Assembly: GCA_025526915.1 (NCBI GenBank)
Contig: JAHLKH010000119.1
Coordinates: 20,300-84,299 of the forward strand
Length of the DNA: 64,000 nt
Direction: 5' to 3'
Source: Entophlyctis helioformis
Taxonomy: Eukaryota > Chytridiomycota > Chytridiomycetes > Chytridiales > Chytriomycetaceae
A program made the position numbers and the translations under genes. The notes beneath the pieces were generated by a model. That model was not told the DNA's origin, searched no databases, and worked only from the letters and a program-made list of their open reading frames with translations. Positions 12,535 to 24,100 of the stretch are shown in pieces. Numbering within the stretch: the first letter of the stretch is position 1; every line of letters begins with the position of its first letter.

Positions 12535-14787
12535 ATGGCGACCACGTTGAGCACAACACGAGACCACGACGCCGGCCACGAGCAGCCTGGCCGCGCTGCC
12601 CGACTTTGTCGAGGCGTGCCGGCAGGACACGGCGCACGCCTACTACGGCACGAGCCACTACGCACAGCCCGCCTCTCATCTGCATCTGCGTCTGCATCTC
12701 CGTATGCGTCCAAGTCTGCAGCCGAACCCGCCGCGCTCACGCTGTCGCTGAGCACGCCGTCCGCTCCGTCGCAAGCACCGCTGCCCTCGTCGCCGTCGCC
12801 GTCGCCGCCACCGCCCACAGCGACCGCCGCCCTCTCGCGAGCACTCAGCGCAGGCGACCTTGCCACGCTCGAGCGGCTCCTCCAACCGCTGCTGCAACCG
12901 CCCACCACGACCGACGCTGCCGACGCTGCCGACGCTGCTGCTGCGACCACGATGCTCGACATCAACGAGCGGCTCGTTGCTGGTTCGGCCATTGCACCGC
13001 TGCACGTGGCGGCGGCCCGCGGCTTTGACGCTGCCGTGCGGCTGCTGCTTGCTGTGCCTGGCGTTGTCGTCGATATCCGTGACGCCGAGACCGAGGTGCG
13101 TGCGTGTGTGCGTGGTGTGCACACCCTTGCCTGCCAGTGCTGGTCACGTCATCGGCGGTGGATCTCCGACAGACACGCTGATACGCCGATACGCCGATAC
13201 GCTGATGCGATGGTGCGATGGTGCGATGGTGTGCGACGCTGGGCGACCGACAGACACCGCTGTTCAAGGCGGCGCTTCGTGGACACGCCGGCACGGTGCA
13301 GCTGCTGCTGGCGGGCGGTGCCGATGCGCAAGCGTGCGACGCGCACGGCTGGACGGCGCTGCACAACGCGGCGTCGCAGGGGCATCTCGATGTTGTGCGG
13401 CTGATTGCCGATGCGGGCGTGTCGGTCAATGCGGCCAGCACGGCTGGGTTCACGCCGCTGAGTGCGTTGTGCTTTTGTGGTGGTTGCTGTTGTAGTGGTG
13501 GCGGTGGTTGGCTGACTTGTGTGTGGTGCTTGAGGGCAGTGAACGCGGCTGCTCGTGGACAGATCCGCGTGGCCGAGTTCCTGCTTGGTGCTGGCGCGGA
13601 CCCGACGCTGGCCAATGGCAGCAGGGACACGGCGCACGACGTCGCGCTGTACCACGAGCACTACCATCTGGCGCGCATGCTCGACCAAGCCGAGCAGCAG
13701 TGGTGTACGTGTCTTGGCCGGTGTGTGTGTGTGTGTACATGTGCACCAGGACACTCACATGCCTGCGATGATGGGACGGGGTGGCAGACGCGACGCATCC
13801 GACCGCCCCGCGCGCCAGCACCAGGCACACGTTGACGAGCTGCACGAGAACCAGCGCGGCGGCTCGGCGCTTTTCCCGGCCCAGCTGATGGCGGCTGTGC
13901 CCGGCAACTTTACGTTTGCGGCAGCGAGTCTGGTGAGCGGCAGCGACCCGAGCCCACTAACCAACTCCCTCGGCCTGGCGAGCGGGTTCCGCCACGTGCC
14001 GCTGCCCGGCGTGGTCGATCCGGCCACGGGACGGTCTGTGCCGCAGTGGTTCTGGCTCACAGAGTGGCGGCTTGACACGACGGATCCGCGGCTCGCAGAT
14101 GCGGGCGGCGGTGTGCGGGACGTGGGCGACGACCAGGATGGCGGCAGTGCACGCAGCGAGGGGTGGTTGTACGCCAAGTCGTTTGACATGCCGGCCGACG
14201 CGTGGCGATCCACCCTGGTGGCCAATGACACACCAGCGGCCTCGTCCACAGTCACGGGATTCGTCAGCTCGTTGTTTGGCGGGCCGGCGGCGTCGGCATC
14301 TGCAAGCGGCAGTGGATGGGTGCGTCGACGGCGCTGGGTGCGTGTCCGCAAGCGTCGTGCCGACTATGACCGTATCGCTGCACTCGCTGGCGGTCCCGTG
14401 CCAGCAGCCGCGCCACCGACTGCATCTGCACCTGCATCAGCACCTGCACCAGCTGCCGCCGACGCAACGCGCACGCAGGTGGCGGATCTCCACACGGACC
14501 TGGACGCTCTCAAACGGCAGATTGAGAACCTGCTGGCGGCATCTGCCATGGAAACGGGTATGCGTCCCGGAGCTCCTTGCTATTCCCTCTCGCACTCTCG
14601 CACTCACACATTTACTGTTCATCTACCATTGCCACTCGTCTCGTCTAACATCCCATCTCAACCACAAGACCGCGAGCGCAAAAAGGAGCTGTCGGCGCAG
14701 ATCAAGTCGCTCCTCGACCGCGCCGAGGAAACCGAGACGCTCATCGAGACGCTCGAGAGCCACGACATTGTCGAATCACGTAAATGA
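12535..14787 (+). CDS. Ankyrin-repeat protein with a DysF (peroxin/dysferlin) domain and coiled coil
   Basis: Function is not known. Exons seen: about 12535..13095, 13254..13461, 13540..~13704, ~13788..14557, 14669..14787. After a Ser/Pro/Ala-rich start come at least four ankyrin repeats (IAPLHVAAARGFDAAVRLLL; TPLFKAALRGHAGTVQLLLA; GWTALHNAASQGHLDVVRL; AARGQIRVAEFLLGAGADP). Next is a region with WFWLTEWRLDTT, SEGWLYAKSF and WVRRRRWVRVRKRR, which is the inner/outer DysF pattern of fungal peroxins such as Pex30. A coiled coil (KKELSAQIKSLLDRAEETET) ends the frame. Ankyrin repeats suggest protein binding, and DysF suggests a membrane-organelle role. The first 180 bp switch frame twice and the junction near 13704-13820 does not keep phase, so the start and one intron are uncertain. 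It may be one gene with the FYVE-RING gene that follows. Confidence 0.65.
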
Positions 14788-15011
14788 GTCGCTGTTGATG
14801 CTCCCTCCCCCGCCTCCCTCTCTCTGTCCCACTCTGTCCCTCTTGTTGCGTGTACTGGCTCGCCTGTCTGCCTGCCTGCCTGCCTTCCCACCTCCAATAC
14901 AGCACGATTCTCTCTGACACGGACGAGGCGATTTATGGTCTATGCTGTGCTCTGCTCTGCTCTGTGCTGTTACCATGGGTGACGCAAGCAGTGCCGTCGT
15001 CCACACCGCGG

Positions 15012-16538
15012 ATGTCGTCGACGCTGTCCTCCCTATACTACGCTGCCGCTCAAGGTGCGACCCAACACACGACCACGACCACGGCGATGGCGATGATGGG
15101 CCAGCCGCGCAGTCTCCTCGGGTACTGGCAAAGCGACGCTGATGCGCCAGTCTGCGGATCATGCGGCCGGCGGTTCAACCTGTTTGTGCGGCGGCACCAT
15201 TGCCGGTACGTTCCTCCTTGTCTGCGGTTACCGCGACAACGCGTGTTTCTTGTTCCATTGATACGGGAGGAGGGCATGCGGGGGCTAATGAGTTCATGGA
15301 TGCGGTATTTGGTAGGCGGTGTGGGTACATTTTCTGCGATGCGTGCACGGGCAAGCGTATTGCTCTGCCACCTGTTGACCCTGTAGACGTTGTTGGCGGG
15401 AGTGTGAGTAGTGTGAGTGGCGGCGAGCTCGACCCCGTGACGCCGTCGCTGCCGATCGATATCGGCCGTCCACGCTCGTTGGCGGCTGCGTCCGGCACGG
15501 CCTCGAGTCCTGGCCGCGCGGTACCCTTTTCGTCGTCATCACCATCGCCATCGCCATCGTTGTTGTTGTCGTCCTCGGGTGAACGCGGTGCAGCTGTGGG
15601 ATCTTTGCTTTCCGCCATGGCTGCGAACCGGCCGTCATCGTCGGTGGTGGCGGCGAGTGGCGACAACCCATCCGCGCTCGCTGCTCCCACGGCCACTCCC
15701 ACGACAACCAGTCGTAACGGCGGCACGGTGGGAATCGGACCGGCAGGATCGGGCGAGACGGTTGGACGTGTGTGCGATGCCTGCTACGTGGTCATGACGA
15801 CGACGGAGGCGAGCGGTGGCAGTGGTGCGGCTGCCCGACGACCGACGACGCGCAGCATGACGGCGACAGCGACAGCGACGGCGACAGCGGGTGCAAGCAG
15901 CAGCGGTGGTGTTAGCAGCAGGGGACCGCGCGACCGCCGGTCGGTCATGGCCGAGTGTCCCGTCTGCCAGCGCGATCTCGGCGGGCTGACGGACGCGGAG
16001 ACGGAGCGGCATGTGGCGGGGTGCCTCGAGTCGGTTGCGCGTAGCTTCAGTCCGCCCAAGGGCGACGGCGTAGGTGGTGGTGCGAGTGGTGCTGGTGGTG
16101 CGAGTGGTGGTGCGGACGACACGGGCGGACGTTCGAGTGGCGCGAGTGGACGTGCTGTGGTCAAGGGCAACCGGTACCTTGGTACGTGGGATACGACACT
16201 GGCGTGCGTGTGACTGGCTGTGAGACTAATCTGCGCGTGTTGGTGGTGGTGGTGGTGGTGGTGGTGGTGGCGCAGTCCAAGTGCTGGACCACGACATGGA
16301 AGACACAGAGTGCACAATCTGTTTCGAAGAGTTTGTCAAGGGTGAGTGTCTGTGTGTGTGGTATATGTGACTGGCTGACTGACTGACGCAACGGCATGCG
16401 CGGCGGGAGCCCACAGGGCAGCGGATCGCGCGACTCAACTGTCTGTGCGTGTTCCACGAGGCGTGTATCAAGGAGTGGTTCACGAACCGCACGTATGGCA
16501 AGCGCATGTGTCCGGTGCACTACCAGTACACGGACTGA
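15012..16538 (+). CDS. FYVE and RING finger E3 ubiquitin ligase (PIB1-like)
   Basis: Exons 15012..15205, 15316..16181, 16276..16341 and 16417..16538 join in frame to 415 residues. The FYVE zinc finger begins with W-x-x-D (LLGYWQSDADAPVCGSC), continues RRHHCR across the first intron into RCGYIFCDACTGKRIALP, and is closed by a late Cys pair (VGRVCDACY). FYVE domains bind phosphatidylinositol 3-phosphate on endosomes. After a long Ser/Thr/Gly linker with another CxxC pair (AECPVCQRDL) comes a C-terminal RING: CTICFEEF, then CLCVFHEACIKEW, then MCP. This order matches yeast Pib1, an endosomal and vacuolar ubiquitin ligase. The linker is much longer than in yeast. The start is the first ATG of the exon, but upstream sequence at 14903..14937 and 14992..15011 is also in phase and may belong to a larger protein. 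Confidence 0.8.
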
Positions 16539-16673
16539 CGGTCGCGACGCGTCGCAACGCGTTGAGACGGGGGGAGCGAGTGTGTGTGTCTTGCGGCAAC
16601 ACTGTACGGATCGGTGGTTGGCGGTTGAATGAATGTGTGCATGTGCATGTATATGTATGTGTGAGTTGGAGAT

Positions 16674-17154
16674 TTACTGTCGAGGTAGGAGACTAGCCGA
16701 CGCGGATGTAGAAGTGGAAGTGGTCGCGATGGACGAGAGGGATGTGCAGCCGGGACAGTTGTGCAGCGTCTCGTGGATATAGACGTCGCAGTCGACGCAG
16801 TAGTGTGTGCCGCAGCGCGGGCAGGCTGAGCGGCTCGTGACCATGGCGCCAGCGACACCGGCGACACCAGCGACACCGGCGACGACGGGCCGCGCGGGAT
16901 CCATGACAGGGAACGGCGCCAGACACGCAAAGCACGAGCGCGGCGACGACGGGGTGATGGCGGCGAGCGCGACCTCTGAGAAATTGGCCACGGGGAACAG
17001 GTGGTGGTACGAGCGTGCGAGCGACGGGCTGGACACGAGCGTCAGCGAGCACACGCAGCAGTCTGTCGGGATCTCGCACAAAATGGCTGCGCATCGTGGG
17101 CACTCGTGGCCCTTTTTGACTGGCGTCTGGTGGCTGGATCTTTCACGTTAGTTG

Positions 17155-17191
<37 letters not shown>

Positions 17192-18402
17192 GAGAGAGGG
17201 AGAGAGAGGGGACGCACCATGAGCAGAGGACCAGCGTGTCAAACACACGCGTGGTGGGGAATCCCATGGTCACCATGTTGGACGTCTGCTGGCCGAGGAT
17301 GGTGAGCGGCGGTGGCGGCACATGGTCAAAGAGGAGATCCTTGTAATGCGGCTCGTTCATCACGACGCCGTATGTGCCTGCGTGTGTATAAATGCGTGTG
17401 TATATGCGTGTGTGTCAGCAGCTGCGTATGAGCAGACCGAAGAAGTGGAAAACGACACCTTTGGTTGCGCTGCAAAGGGTTTTACAGATCTGCAGCTCGG
17501 CGGCGAGGCCGACAACGGACACGCGGATGCGGTCGTCGGCGAGTGCCTTGACAGTGTCCAGGATGTTGCCCGGGTCGCACGACGTGAGGGACGCGTACAG
17601 CACAATGATCTCGCGGGACACGTGTGCAGGGACGTGGCTGCACGGCATGTCAGTGCCGCGTGTGTGCGTGCGCTGGTGGGCGTGACAGAGCGTGGACGTA
17701 CGACAGGGAGCGACGGGCGAGCTCGAGAGCGTTCTGCAGGGACGGCTCGCCGGCCGTCTCGCGATTGCTCTTGAGCGTGATGGCGTTGACGAGATCGGTG
17801 GGGTTTCCTGCGCGAGTCGAGCCAGTATGGGCGTCAGTATCAGCGAGCACATACACACACAAGCAGATACGACACGAGCACACACGCACCGCTCAGCTCG
17901 GCCCACTTGTCGGCGACGCCGTCGCGCGTAACAATGATGCCCAGATGGCTCAGCGGGTTCTGGTCAAAGAACTCGGCGACAAAGGCCTCGAGCAGCGCCA
18001 GCGTGCATTCGAGGCGTGTGGGCCGCAGGTCCATCTCGGTCATGGCGCGCGACAGGTCGAGCACCACAAACACCTGGCGGATGATGCCGCGGTGCACGGC
18101 GGCCGTGTCCCGGTTGAGCCTGTGCGTGCGTTTGTGAAGATGCGTGAGCGCGAGCGTTCAGACAGACGCAGCAGACAAGCAAGCAGATGGACGCACCGCC
18201 GCCGCTTGAGCAGCAGCTGCTGTTGCTGCATGCTGAGCACGACGCCCTGCAGCGAGCCCTGGTCGTCCTCGAGCAGCAGGTCCCAGCTGCGCTTGTACTC
18301 TTCCTCCCAGGCGTAGCCCTGGCCCGTCTTGCCGCCCTGCGGATGCCGCTCGTCGTCGGCGTCGGCGTCGAGGCCGGTGTTGGCGTTGGCGTTGGCGTTC
18401 AT
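16674..18402 (-). CDS. SSL1: TFIIH core subunit p44 / SSL1
   Basis: This subunit of transcription and DNA-repair factor TFIIH stimulates the XPD helicase. Six exons on the minus strand (18197..18402, 17890..18119, 17702..17807, 17459..17637, 17218..17377, 16674..17133) total 1,341 nt and give 446 residues. The N-terminus is followed by WEEEYKRSWDLLLEDDQGSL, which is family-typical, then a von Willebrand A-like domain (RQVFVVLDLSRAMTEMDLRP; LGIIVTRDGVADKW). The C-terminal zinc region is clear: HECPRCAAILCEIPTDC, the near-invariant LARSYHHLFPV, and a RING-like end with CPRCGTHYCVDCDVYIH. The acceptor at 17134-17135 was chosen because the nearer AG would create a stop codon. It starts only 49 bp downstream of the stop of the kinase gene, in the same orientation. 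Confidence 0.92.
17155..17188. repeat. GT dinucleotide tract in a p44 intron
   Basis: About 17 TG units lie within the intron 17134-17217, next to a purine-rich GAGAGG stretch. No coding effect. Confidence 0.9.
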
Positions 18403-18451
18403 GTCGCGTGTGGGTCAAACGGGCAAACAACGGAAAGGCAACTTCGTCTAT

Positions 18452-20842
18452 TTATTCCTGCAGAGTGTCGGCGCCGCCCAGGGCAAGGCTGCCCGTCGCT
18501 GCCACAACGTCGGCGGCGAGGCTGCTGCTGGATGCCAGAGACTCGCCCGTGGCAGTGCGTGACCGCGGCTGTGCCGCCTGTGCACCACCAGATGCAGATG
18601 CAGATGCAGATGCAGCAGCCGCCTCGCCACTCGGCCGGGTGGCATTCAACCGCCCGGCCGTTGTCGATGCTCTCGACAAGCTCGACCGCCCACCACCGGC
18701 CGCACCGCCGCCGCCTCCGCCGCTTCCAAAACCGTCAGGCCCGCCACTCGCACTCGCCCGACTCGCAACCGCAATCGGACGCGTCGCCAACCCGTCGAAC
18801 CAGGGATGCGCGAGCAGCTCGCCGACACTCGGCCGCTTGGCCGCCTCGCGCGTCAGCAGCTTGGCAACCAGATCGCGCGCGGGGGCACTCAACTGGCGCG
18901 TCTCGGCCGGCGTAAACTTGTATGCCCCCATGGCAATGCGGTGGAACATGCTCCGCGTGGCGTTTTGCGCCGGCTGCCGCGCTGTGCTGCCGTATGGCGC
19001 AATCAGATGGCCGTTGCCGCTCGGGTTGGGGCCAGCATTAGGGCCGCCGTGAGGGCCGCCGCCGCCACCACCGCCGTGGCGCAGCGCGTCGGGGTTGGCG
19101 TCAAATGGCATGCGTAGGGTCAGCATCGCAAAGAGAATGACGCCGAGAGCCCATACGTCGGCTTTGAGGGGATCCAGGTGCGTGCGGAGGACGACTTCTG
19201 GCGCGAGGTACGGCTCGGAGCCGCGCGCAAATGCCGGGATGGCGGCTGCCGGGTCGTATACCTGCGACAGCCCAAAGTCGATGAGCTTGATGGGCGGGGA
19301 TGCGTCGGATGCGTCGGATGCGTCGGATGCGTCGGATGCGTCGGATGCTTCCGCTGATGATGACGATGATGTTTGTGGTTGTTGTGGCTGTTGCGGTTGT
19401 TGGTGTGGTTGGCGTGGTGCGATGCCCACGAGAATGTTTTCTAGTTTGAGGTCGCAATGGGCAATGTAATGTACATGCAAAAAGTATACAGCTGGACAGA
19501 CATGGCATGCAAGTCAAGTCAGTACACAGGGACGCGAGTACACACGAGAGCACACGGCGCACCTTCCATGATATCAAACATGATACGCTTGGCAGTGTGC
19601 TCGGGGATGCCGGCCGCGCCGTCAGCGCTCACGATGTGTGTGTCCATGACATAGTCGAACAGCTCGACGCCGGGAAAGTACTCGAGGACAAGGGCGAGGA
19701 CGGCAGGCGTCTCGAGCATCTCGCCGGGCCGCACGATATGCGACTGGCCGCGGGCCAGGCGAGCGAGCTCAGCGACGCGCTGCTGCATCTGGAGGGCCTC
19801 TGCCGAGTCCGCGTCCGCGTCCACGCCGGCGCCGGCTCCCGCGAGAGCATGGCGGACTCGAGCGACTCGAGCGACGCAAGCGTGGCCAAGGCGGAATGTC
19901 GTGGGCGTGCACCGAGGTGAGGATGCTCGCCTCGTGCTTGAGCAGGGCGACCTTTGTTGGGTCCGAGTGCTCGACGGCCTTGATGGCGACCTTGATGTTT
20001 GCCGGTGCAGGTGCATGGGCAGGAGGAGCAGCCTGGGCATCCAGCCCAGCAGATCCAGCAGGTCCAGCAGGTCCACCAGATCCAGCAGGTCCACCAGATC
20101 CAGCAGGTCCACCAGAAGACAGCGAGGCCAAGGGCAGGAACGTGGCCGAGGCCGAGCCCTTGCGCACCGAGGCAGCCGCCGTGGTCGTGGCACGGCGTTG
20201 CAGGAGGGGGCCCGCGGGGCCGGACACGGCACTGGCAGACGGCAGCATGGGGGCCACGGGCGACGGGGCAGCGGCCGCAGGCTCGTCGGACAGCAGCGAC
20301 GACTCTGACGGAAGGAGGGCAGCGGACGATGGAAGCGATGACGAGGCCAGGTCGAGGGCCAGCCGCACGGTGGCAAACGAGCCGGCGCCCAGCGCACGCA
20401 GGATGCGGTAGCGGCCAATGGTGGAGGCGACGGGCAGCAGGTCGGTGCCAGCCGTGGCCGTAGGTGGAGATGCAGAAGCAGCCGTAGTAGTGTGGACGCA
20501 GAAGCAGCTGTGTAGTAGTTGTGGAAGCAGCCGTAGCAGAGGACAGGGCAGGCGGATAGGCGCCCGTGACGGTGGCGGCTCGCCCGTCTGCAGCAGGCGG
20601 CCGGACGAGGCGGTGCTTGCCCACGAGGCCCAGCTGGCCGCGCTGCTGCTGCTGCTTGTCGTTGTTCCGTGGTTGTGTCGAGTTGCCGTGGTTGCTGTTG
20701 CTGTCGTCGTATCAGCAGCGGCTGTTGTTCCAGCAGTGCTCGTGCCAGCGGCGCGGTCCACAGCCACGGCCGACAGCACCGGCCCGGCTGTCGACGCTCG
20801 CTCGCGGTCGCGGTCGCGGTCGCGGTCTCGCTCGCGGTCCAT
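18452..20842 (-). CDS. Serine/threonine protein kinase with HCD catalytic loop and long N-lobe insert
   Basis: Three exons (19913..20842, 19563..19782, 18452..19491) join with correct phase to 729 residues. The low-complexity N-terminus leads to the kinase fold: GRYRILRALGAGSFATVRLA (glycine loop), VAIKAVEHSD (catalytic Lys), HEASIL, then LVLEYFPGVELFDYV, catalytic loop IAHCDLKLEN, LIDFGLS (DFG) and YLAPEV (APE). It looks like the CAMK/SNF1 side of the family, but no ortholog was recognised. Two oddities: about 130 residues, including a collagen-like Gly/Pro/Ala repeat, sit between the glycine loop and the catalytic lysine, and the usual HRD arginine is cysteine. Loss of that arginine is typical of kinases that do not need activation-loop phosphorylation. 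An Ala-Ser-Asp repeat lies between the catalytic loop and DFG. The tail is Ser/Gly-rich. A CACATGAC/CACGTG cluster lies upstream. Confidence 0.82.
19301..19347. repeat. 9-bp repeat coding Ala-Ser-Asp units in the kinase
   Basis: About five near-perfect copies of GATGCGTCG on the plus strand encode ASD repeats in the kinase, just before the DFG motif. The copy number can change without breaking the frame. Confidence 0.85.
20050..20115. repeat. 18-bp repeat coding a collagen-like Gly-Pro-Ala stretch in the kinase
   Basis: Repeats of AGATCCAGCAGGTCCACC encode GGPAGS-type units in the insert of the kinase N-lobe. The unit length keeps the frame. Confidence 0.8.
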
Positions 20843-20931
20843 GCCCTGCAGTGGTGGCGGTGGCCCGTCGTCGTTCTGCTGGTCGTGAGTCGAGCAAGTG
20901 TATGTTGGGGCACTGCCGCCATTCGTGGCTT

Positions 20932-20976
20932 GTCACATGACTGGTCACATGACTGGTCACATGACGTCCACGTGAC
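20932..20976. promoter_or_regulatory. Clustered CACATGAC boxes plus CRE/E-box upstream of the kinase
   Basis: Three copies of TCACATGAC spaced 12 bp apart are followed by TGACGTCCACGTGAC, which combines a CRE-like TGACGT and a CACGTG core. The cluster lies 90-135 bp upstream of the kinase ATG, in the 345-bp gap between the kinase and the BRWD-like gene. Otherwise the gap (20843-21187) shows only pyrimidine-rich sequence. Confidence 0.5.
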
Positions 20977-21187
20977 TGTGGCGTCTTCACCTCCCGCCTC
21001 ACACTCCCGCCTCTTACACTCCGCCTCTTATCGTACACCTCTCGCCCCTTATCGCTCTTTCCCTTCATTCCTCTCCGACTCCCACTCAGCGCCGCCGCCC
21101 GCTTCGCCCACGCGTCTTTCCCCCTGCACCTGCCCGCCGCCGCTCTTGCGCGTCTGTGTCGCTGATCCCGATCCAGATCCCGACCCG

Positions 21188-24100
21188 TCAGTCTCGTGCT
21201 CGTCGCTGCCCTCGTCGCTCTCGCTGCCCTGGCTGCCGTGCCATCCCACCGCCATCCTCATCCTCTTCCTCGTCGTCGTCATCATCCCGCACGACGCGCC
21301 GTCTTGGCCGGCTTGCGGCCCCACCACTCGCGCCGCGTCGCTTGGCAGCTGGCGTGCGGCTGCTGGACCGCACTCGCTTGCCACGCCCCTGTGTCTGTGT
21401 CTGCGTCTCTGCTGCTCGGTCGGCCCGCATCCACTCGTCAATGTCCCACGACAGCCCCGTGCACGTCTCGTCTGTCTTGCAGTGTCAGTCCATCCCATCC
21501 CGCCCCCATCCCGTCCCCGTCCCGTCCCATCCAGTCATAGACACACGCATCTCGCTCACCTTGCACAGCTCCGCGGAGTCGCCCAAACACGCACTTGGCC
21601 AGCTGGCACAGGTACGACTCGGGCTCGTTGAACTTGAATGCATTGCCCACGAGCGTGCTCAGGTCCCACTCGACAGACTCGATCCGCCGATAGAACCCGT
21701 CCTCGAGTCGCTGCTCAATGAGCCGCAGGTACATGGGGTACGGCACCACGCTCAGGTACGTCGGAAACTCGGCATACGGCACCGCGTCCACAAAGATCCC
21801 GAGCTCGCCCACACCGGCTGCCTGTCGCACCATCCCAAGCAGTCGCGCCGTCTGTCGCGCCGTCAGCCCCTTGGTCGGCTGTGGCTGCTGCCCGCTCGCA
21901 GCCTCAAACAGCTCCCACGGGCTGTAGTCGTCCGTCGTCGGCTCGTCTTGGTCGCCGCCTCTCCCGCCGCAAAATGGATCCGGTACTGGTTCCACATCTG
22001 TCCGTCGCTGCGCTTCGACTGCACAACCCCCAGTGTACGACTCGGCCCCGTACCGCACACCTACTCGGCTGCCCACTGCCCACTCATGCCCGTCCCGCCA
22101 CATAGTCGTCCAACAGAACCAGAAAGTCGGGCATGTTCTCCAGGTCGTAGAAATCGACCGTCAGGCTCTGCTGGTGCATAAACGCTGACGCGAGTAACAT
22201 GGCGCTGCTGCTGTTGCTGTTGCCCATGTCACCGGCTCGTGCCCCTCCCTCGCCTCCGACTCCGCCTCCAAACTCGGACAGCGGCTGGTCTCCCACAAGC
22301 ACCGGCAGCAGATCGTCCACGCTGCAGACGCGCCGTCCGTCCCGCCGTGCTTCCATCAGGCCCAGCGTCGCCCGGCACACGACAGGCACACTCGCCACCC
22401 CAAGTGCTGCCCCAGGCACAAAGTCCAGGCTTTGGATCTGCCCAAAACACACCTCGGGCAGCCTCTCGTCCACCTGCCCGCCAAGCCCTGCCGTGGCCAG
22501 AAACTGCCGGTGGCCCGCCTTGACATACACAACCGTGTCGCCCATCTGCGGCAGGTACGGCGACCACGCCTGTCGTGTGGCCGTCACCCACTCGCTCGGC
22601 TCAGTCAGCGGCTCGGGAACACCGGGCTCGGGACCGAGTCCATGCCCATTGGCTCCTGGTGCCGTCCCTTGCGGCTGGCTGCGCAGAGGCGACTCGGAGG
22701 AGCTCTGACCCCTGCTGTTTTTCCTGCCGTGGTTGCTGCTGCTGGCGGCGCCATGCTTGGACGGCGTGCCGTGGCTCGGCCCGCGCCACGCTTGGCTGGC
22801 CCCTTGCCCTTCCCCTTGCCCTTGTCCACGCCACTGCTCTTCCTGCCAGCCGCTTGCTCGGACTCTTGCCATTCGACTTGCCGCCCTTCTTGACTCTTTT
22901 GTTGCGGGTTGCGGCTGCTGCTGCCATACACGTCAGAATCCGTGTCGGTGCCGCGGTAGCCGCCTGTACTGGACTCGTCTGATCCGCTGCGTCCGTGCTC
23001 AACAACGTCGACATCCACATCCTCATCCGCGTCGATCATGTCGTTAAACTCGTCGGAACTGGCACTGCCCGTGTCGCTGTGGCTGGCTTCCGCGTCATCA
23101 TTGAGATTCAGATCGCTGCCACTGCCGTTGCTGTCCTCGTCGTCGTCAAAGCATCGTCGCCAAGCACAGACTCGTTGTCTTCGTCGCCGAGTAAATCCAG
23201 CGCGTCAACATCGTCATGGCTGAGGTCGCTGTCGCTGTTGCTTGCACCGCCACCGCCACCACGGCCCTTGCGTCGGCTGAGGACAATGCCTTGCCATTCC
23301 TGCCCCGCCTGCCCTTGCTCCTGCTGTTTGTCTTGCTCTTGCTCTTCTTGGCTTTTCGCGCTCCGCCGCCACCGCTGCCGCTGGTGTCGCCGCCAGATCG
23401 GCCACGTGCAGCACGCCGCGCAAAGGAAGACGACGAAGCAGATGGCCCCGCATGGTCGCCAAGCTCCATGAAATCCGTGTCGCCGCCATCCGTTCCGTCC
23501 TCGTCGCCTGCGCCTGCCGCTGCCAGTGCACGCAGTCGCCGTCTCGTCTGCCGCGCAGACCGATCCCGGCCAGACGTGCCCGCACGGCCACCGCTCCGCA
23601 GTCCGCTGCCGCTCGCCACACCAACGGCGTCCTCCCCGGGAAGCCCGCTCCCTCTGGCGTCTCATCCTCGCTGCCATACCGGTCATCATCGTCATCATCG
23701 TCGTCGCCACCGTCGCCTTGGTACTCGTCGCCGCTCGAGTCGGGCAGCGGCACTATCGGAAGCTCCAGCGCTTCGTGTGCGTCCTCATGGTCCGAGTCGA
23801 CAATCTGGTTGCGCCGCTTCTTGAGCGTCTTCATGTCCAGGTGCTGCACGGGCTTGGCCATCTTGGGCTGCTTGTCCAGCGAGTCGCGTGTGCGCTCTTC
23901 CTCGAGCACGGCCCGCCGTCTGGCCAGATCCCGCTCAAGCAGCTGCGCAACATCGCGGAGGCGAGATTGGATGGACTCTCGCGTCGGCCGCTTGGCCGTG
24001 TGCGACGGTGGCGATGGCAGGCGATTGGCTTGCAGGTTTTGCAGGTTTTGCATATTCAGCATACTCTGCTGTTGCAATTGAATGCTCATTAGCATGGGCT

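Noticed and set aside
12700..12732. A 20- or 32-nt intron in the ankyrin gene
   Set aside because: Phase fits, but the tract is a simple CATCTGC repeat and ultra-short introns are not otherwise supported in this window.
17134..17144. Acceptor GAAAG at 17140-17141 for the last p44 exon
   Set aside because: Joining there creates TGA. The next AG (17134-17135) gives the right frame and the total length is divisible by three.
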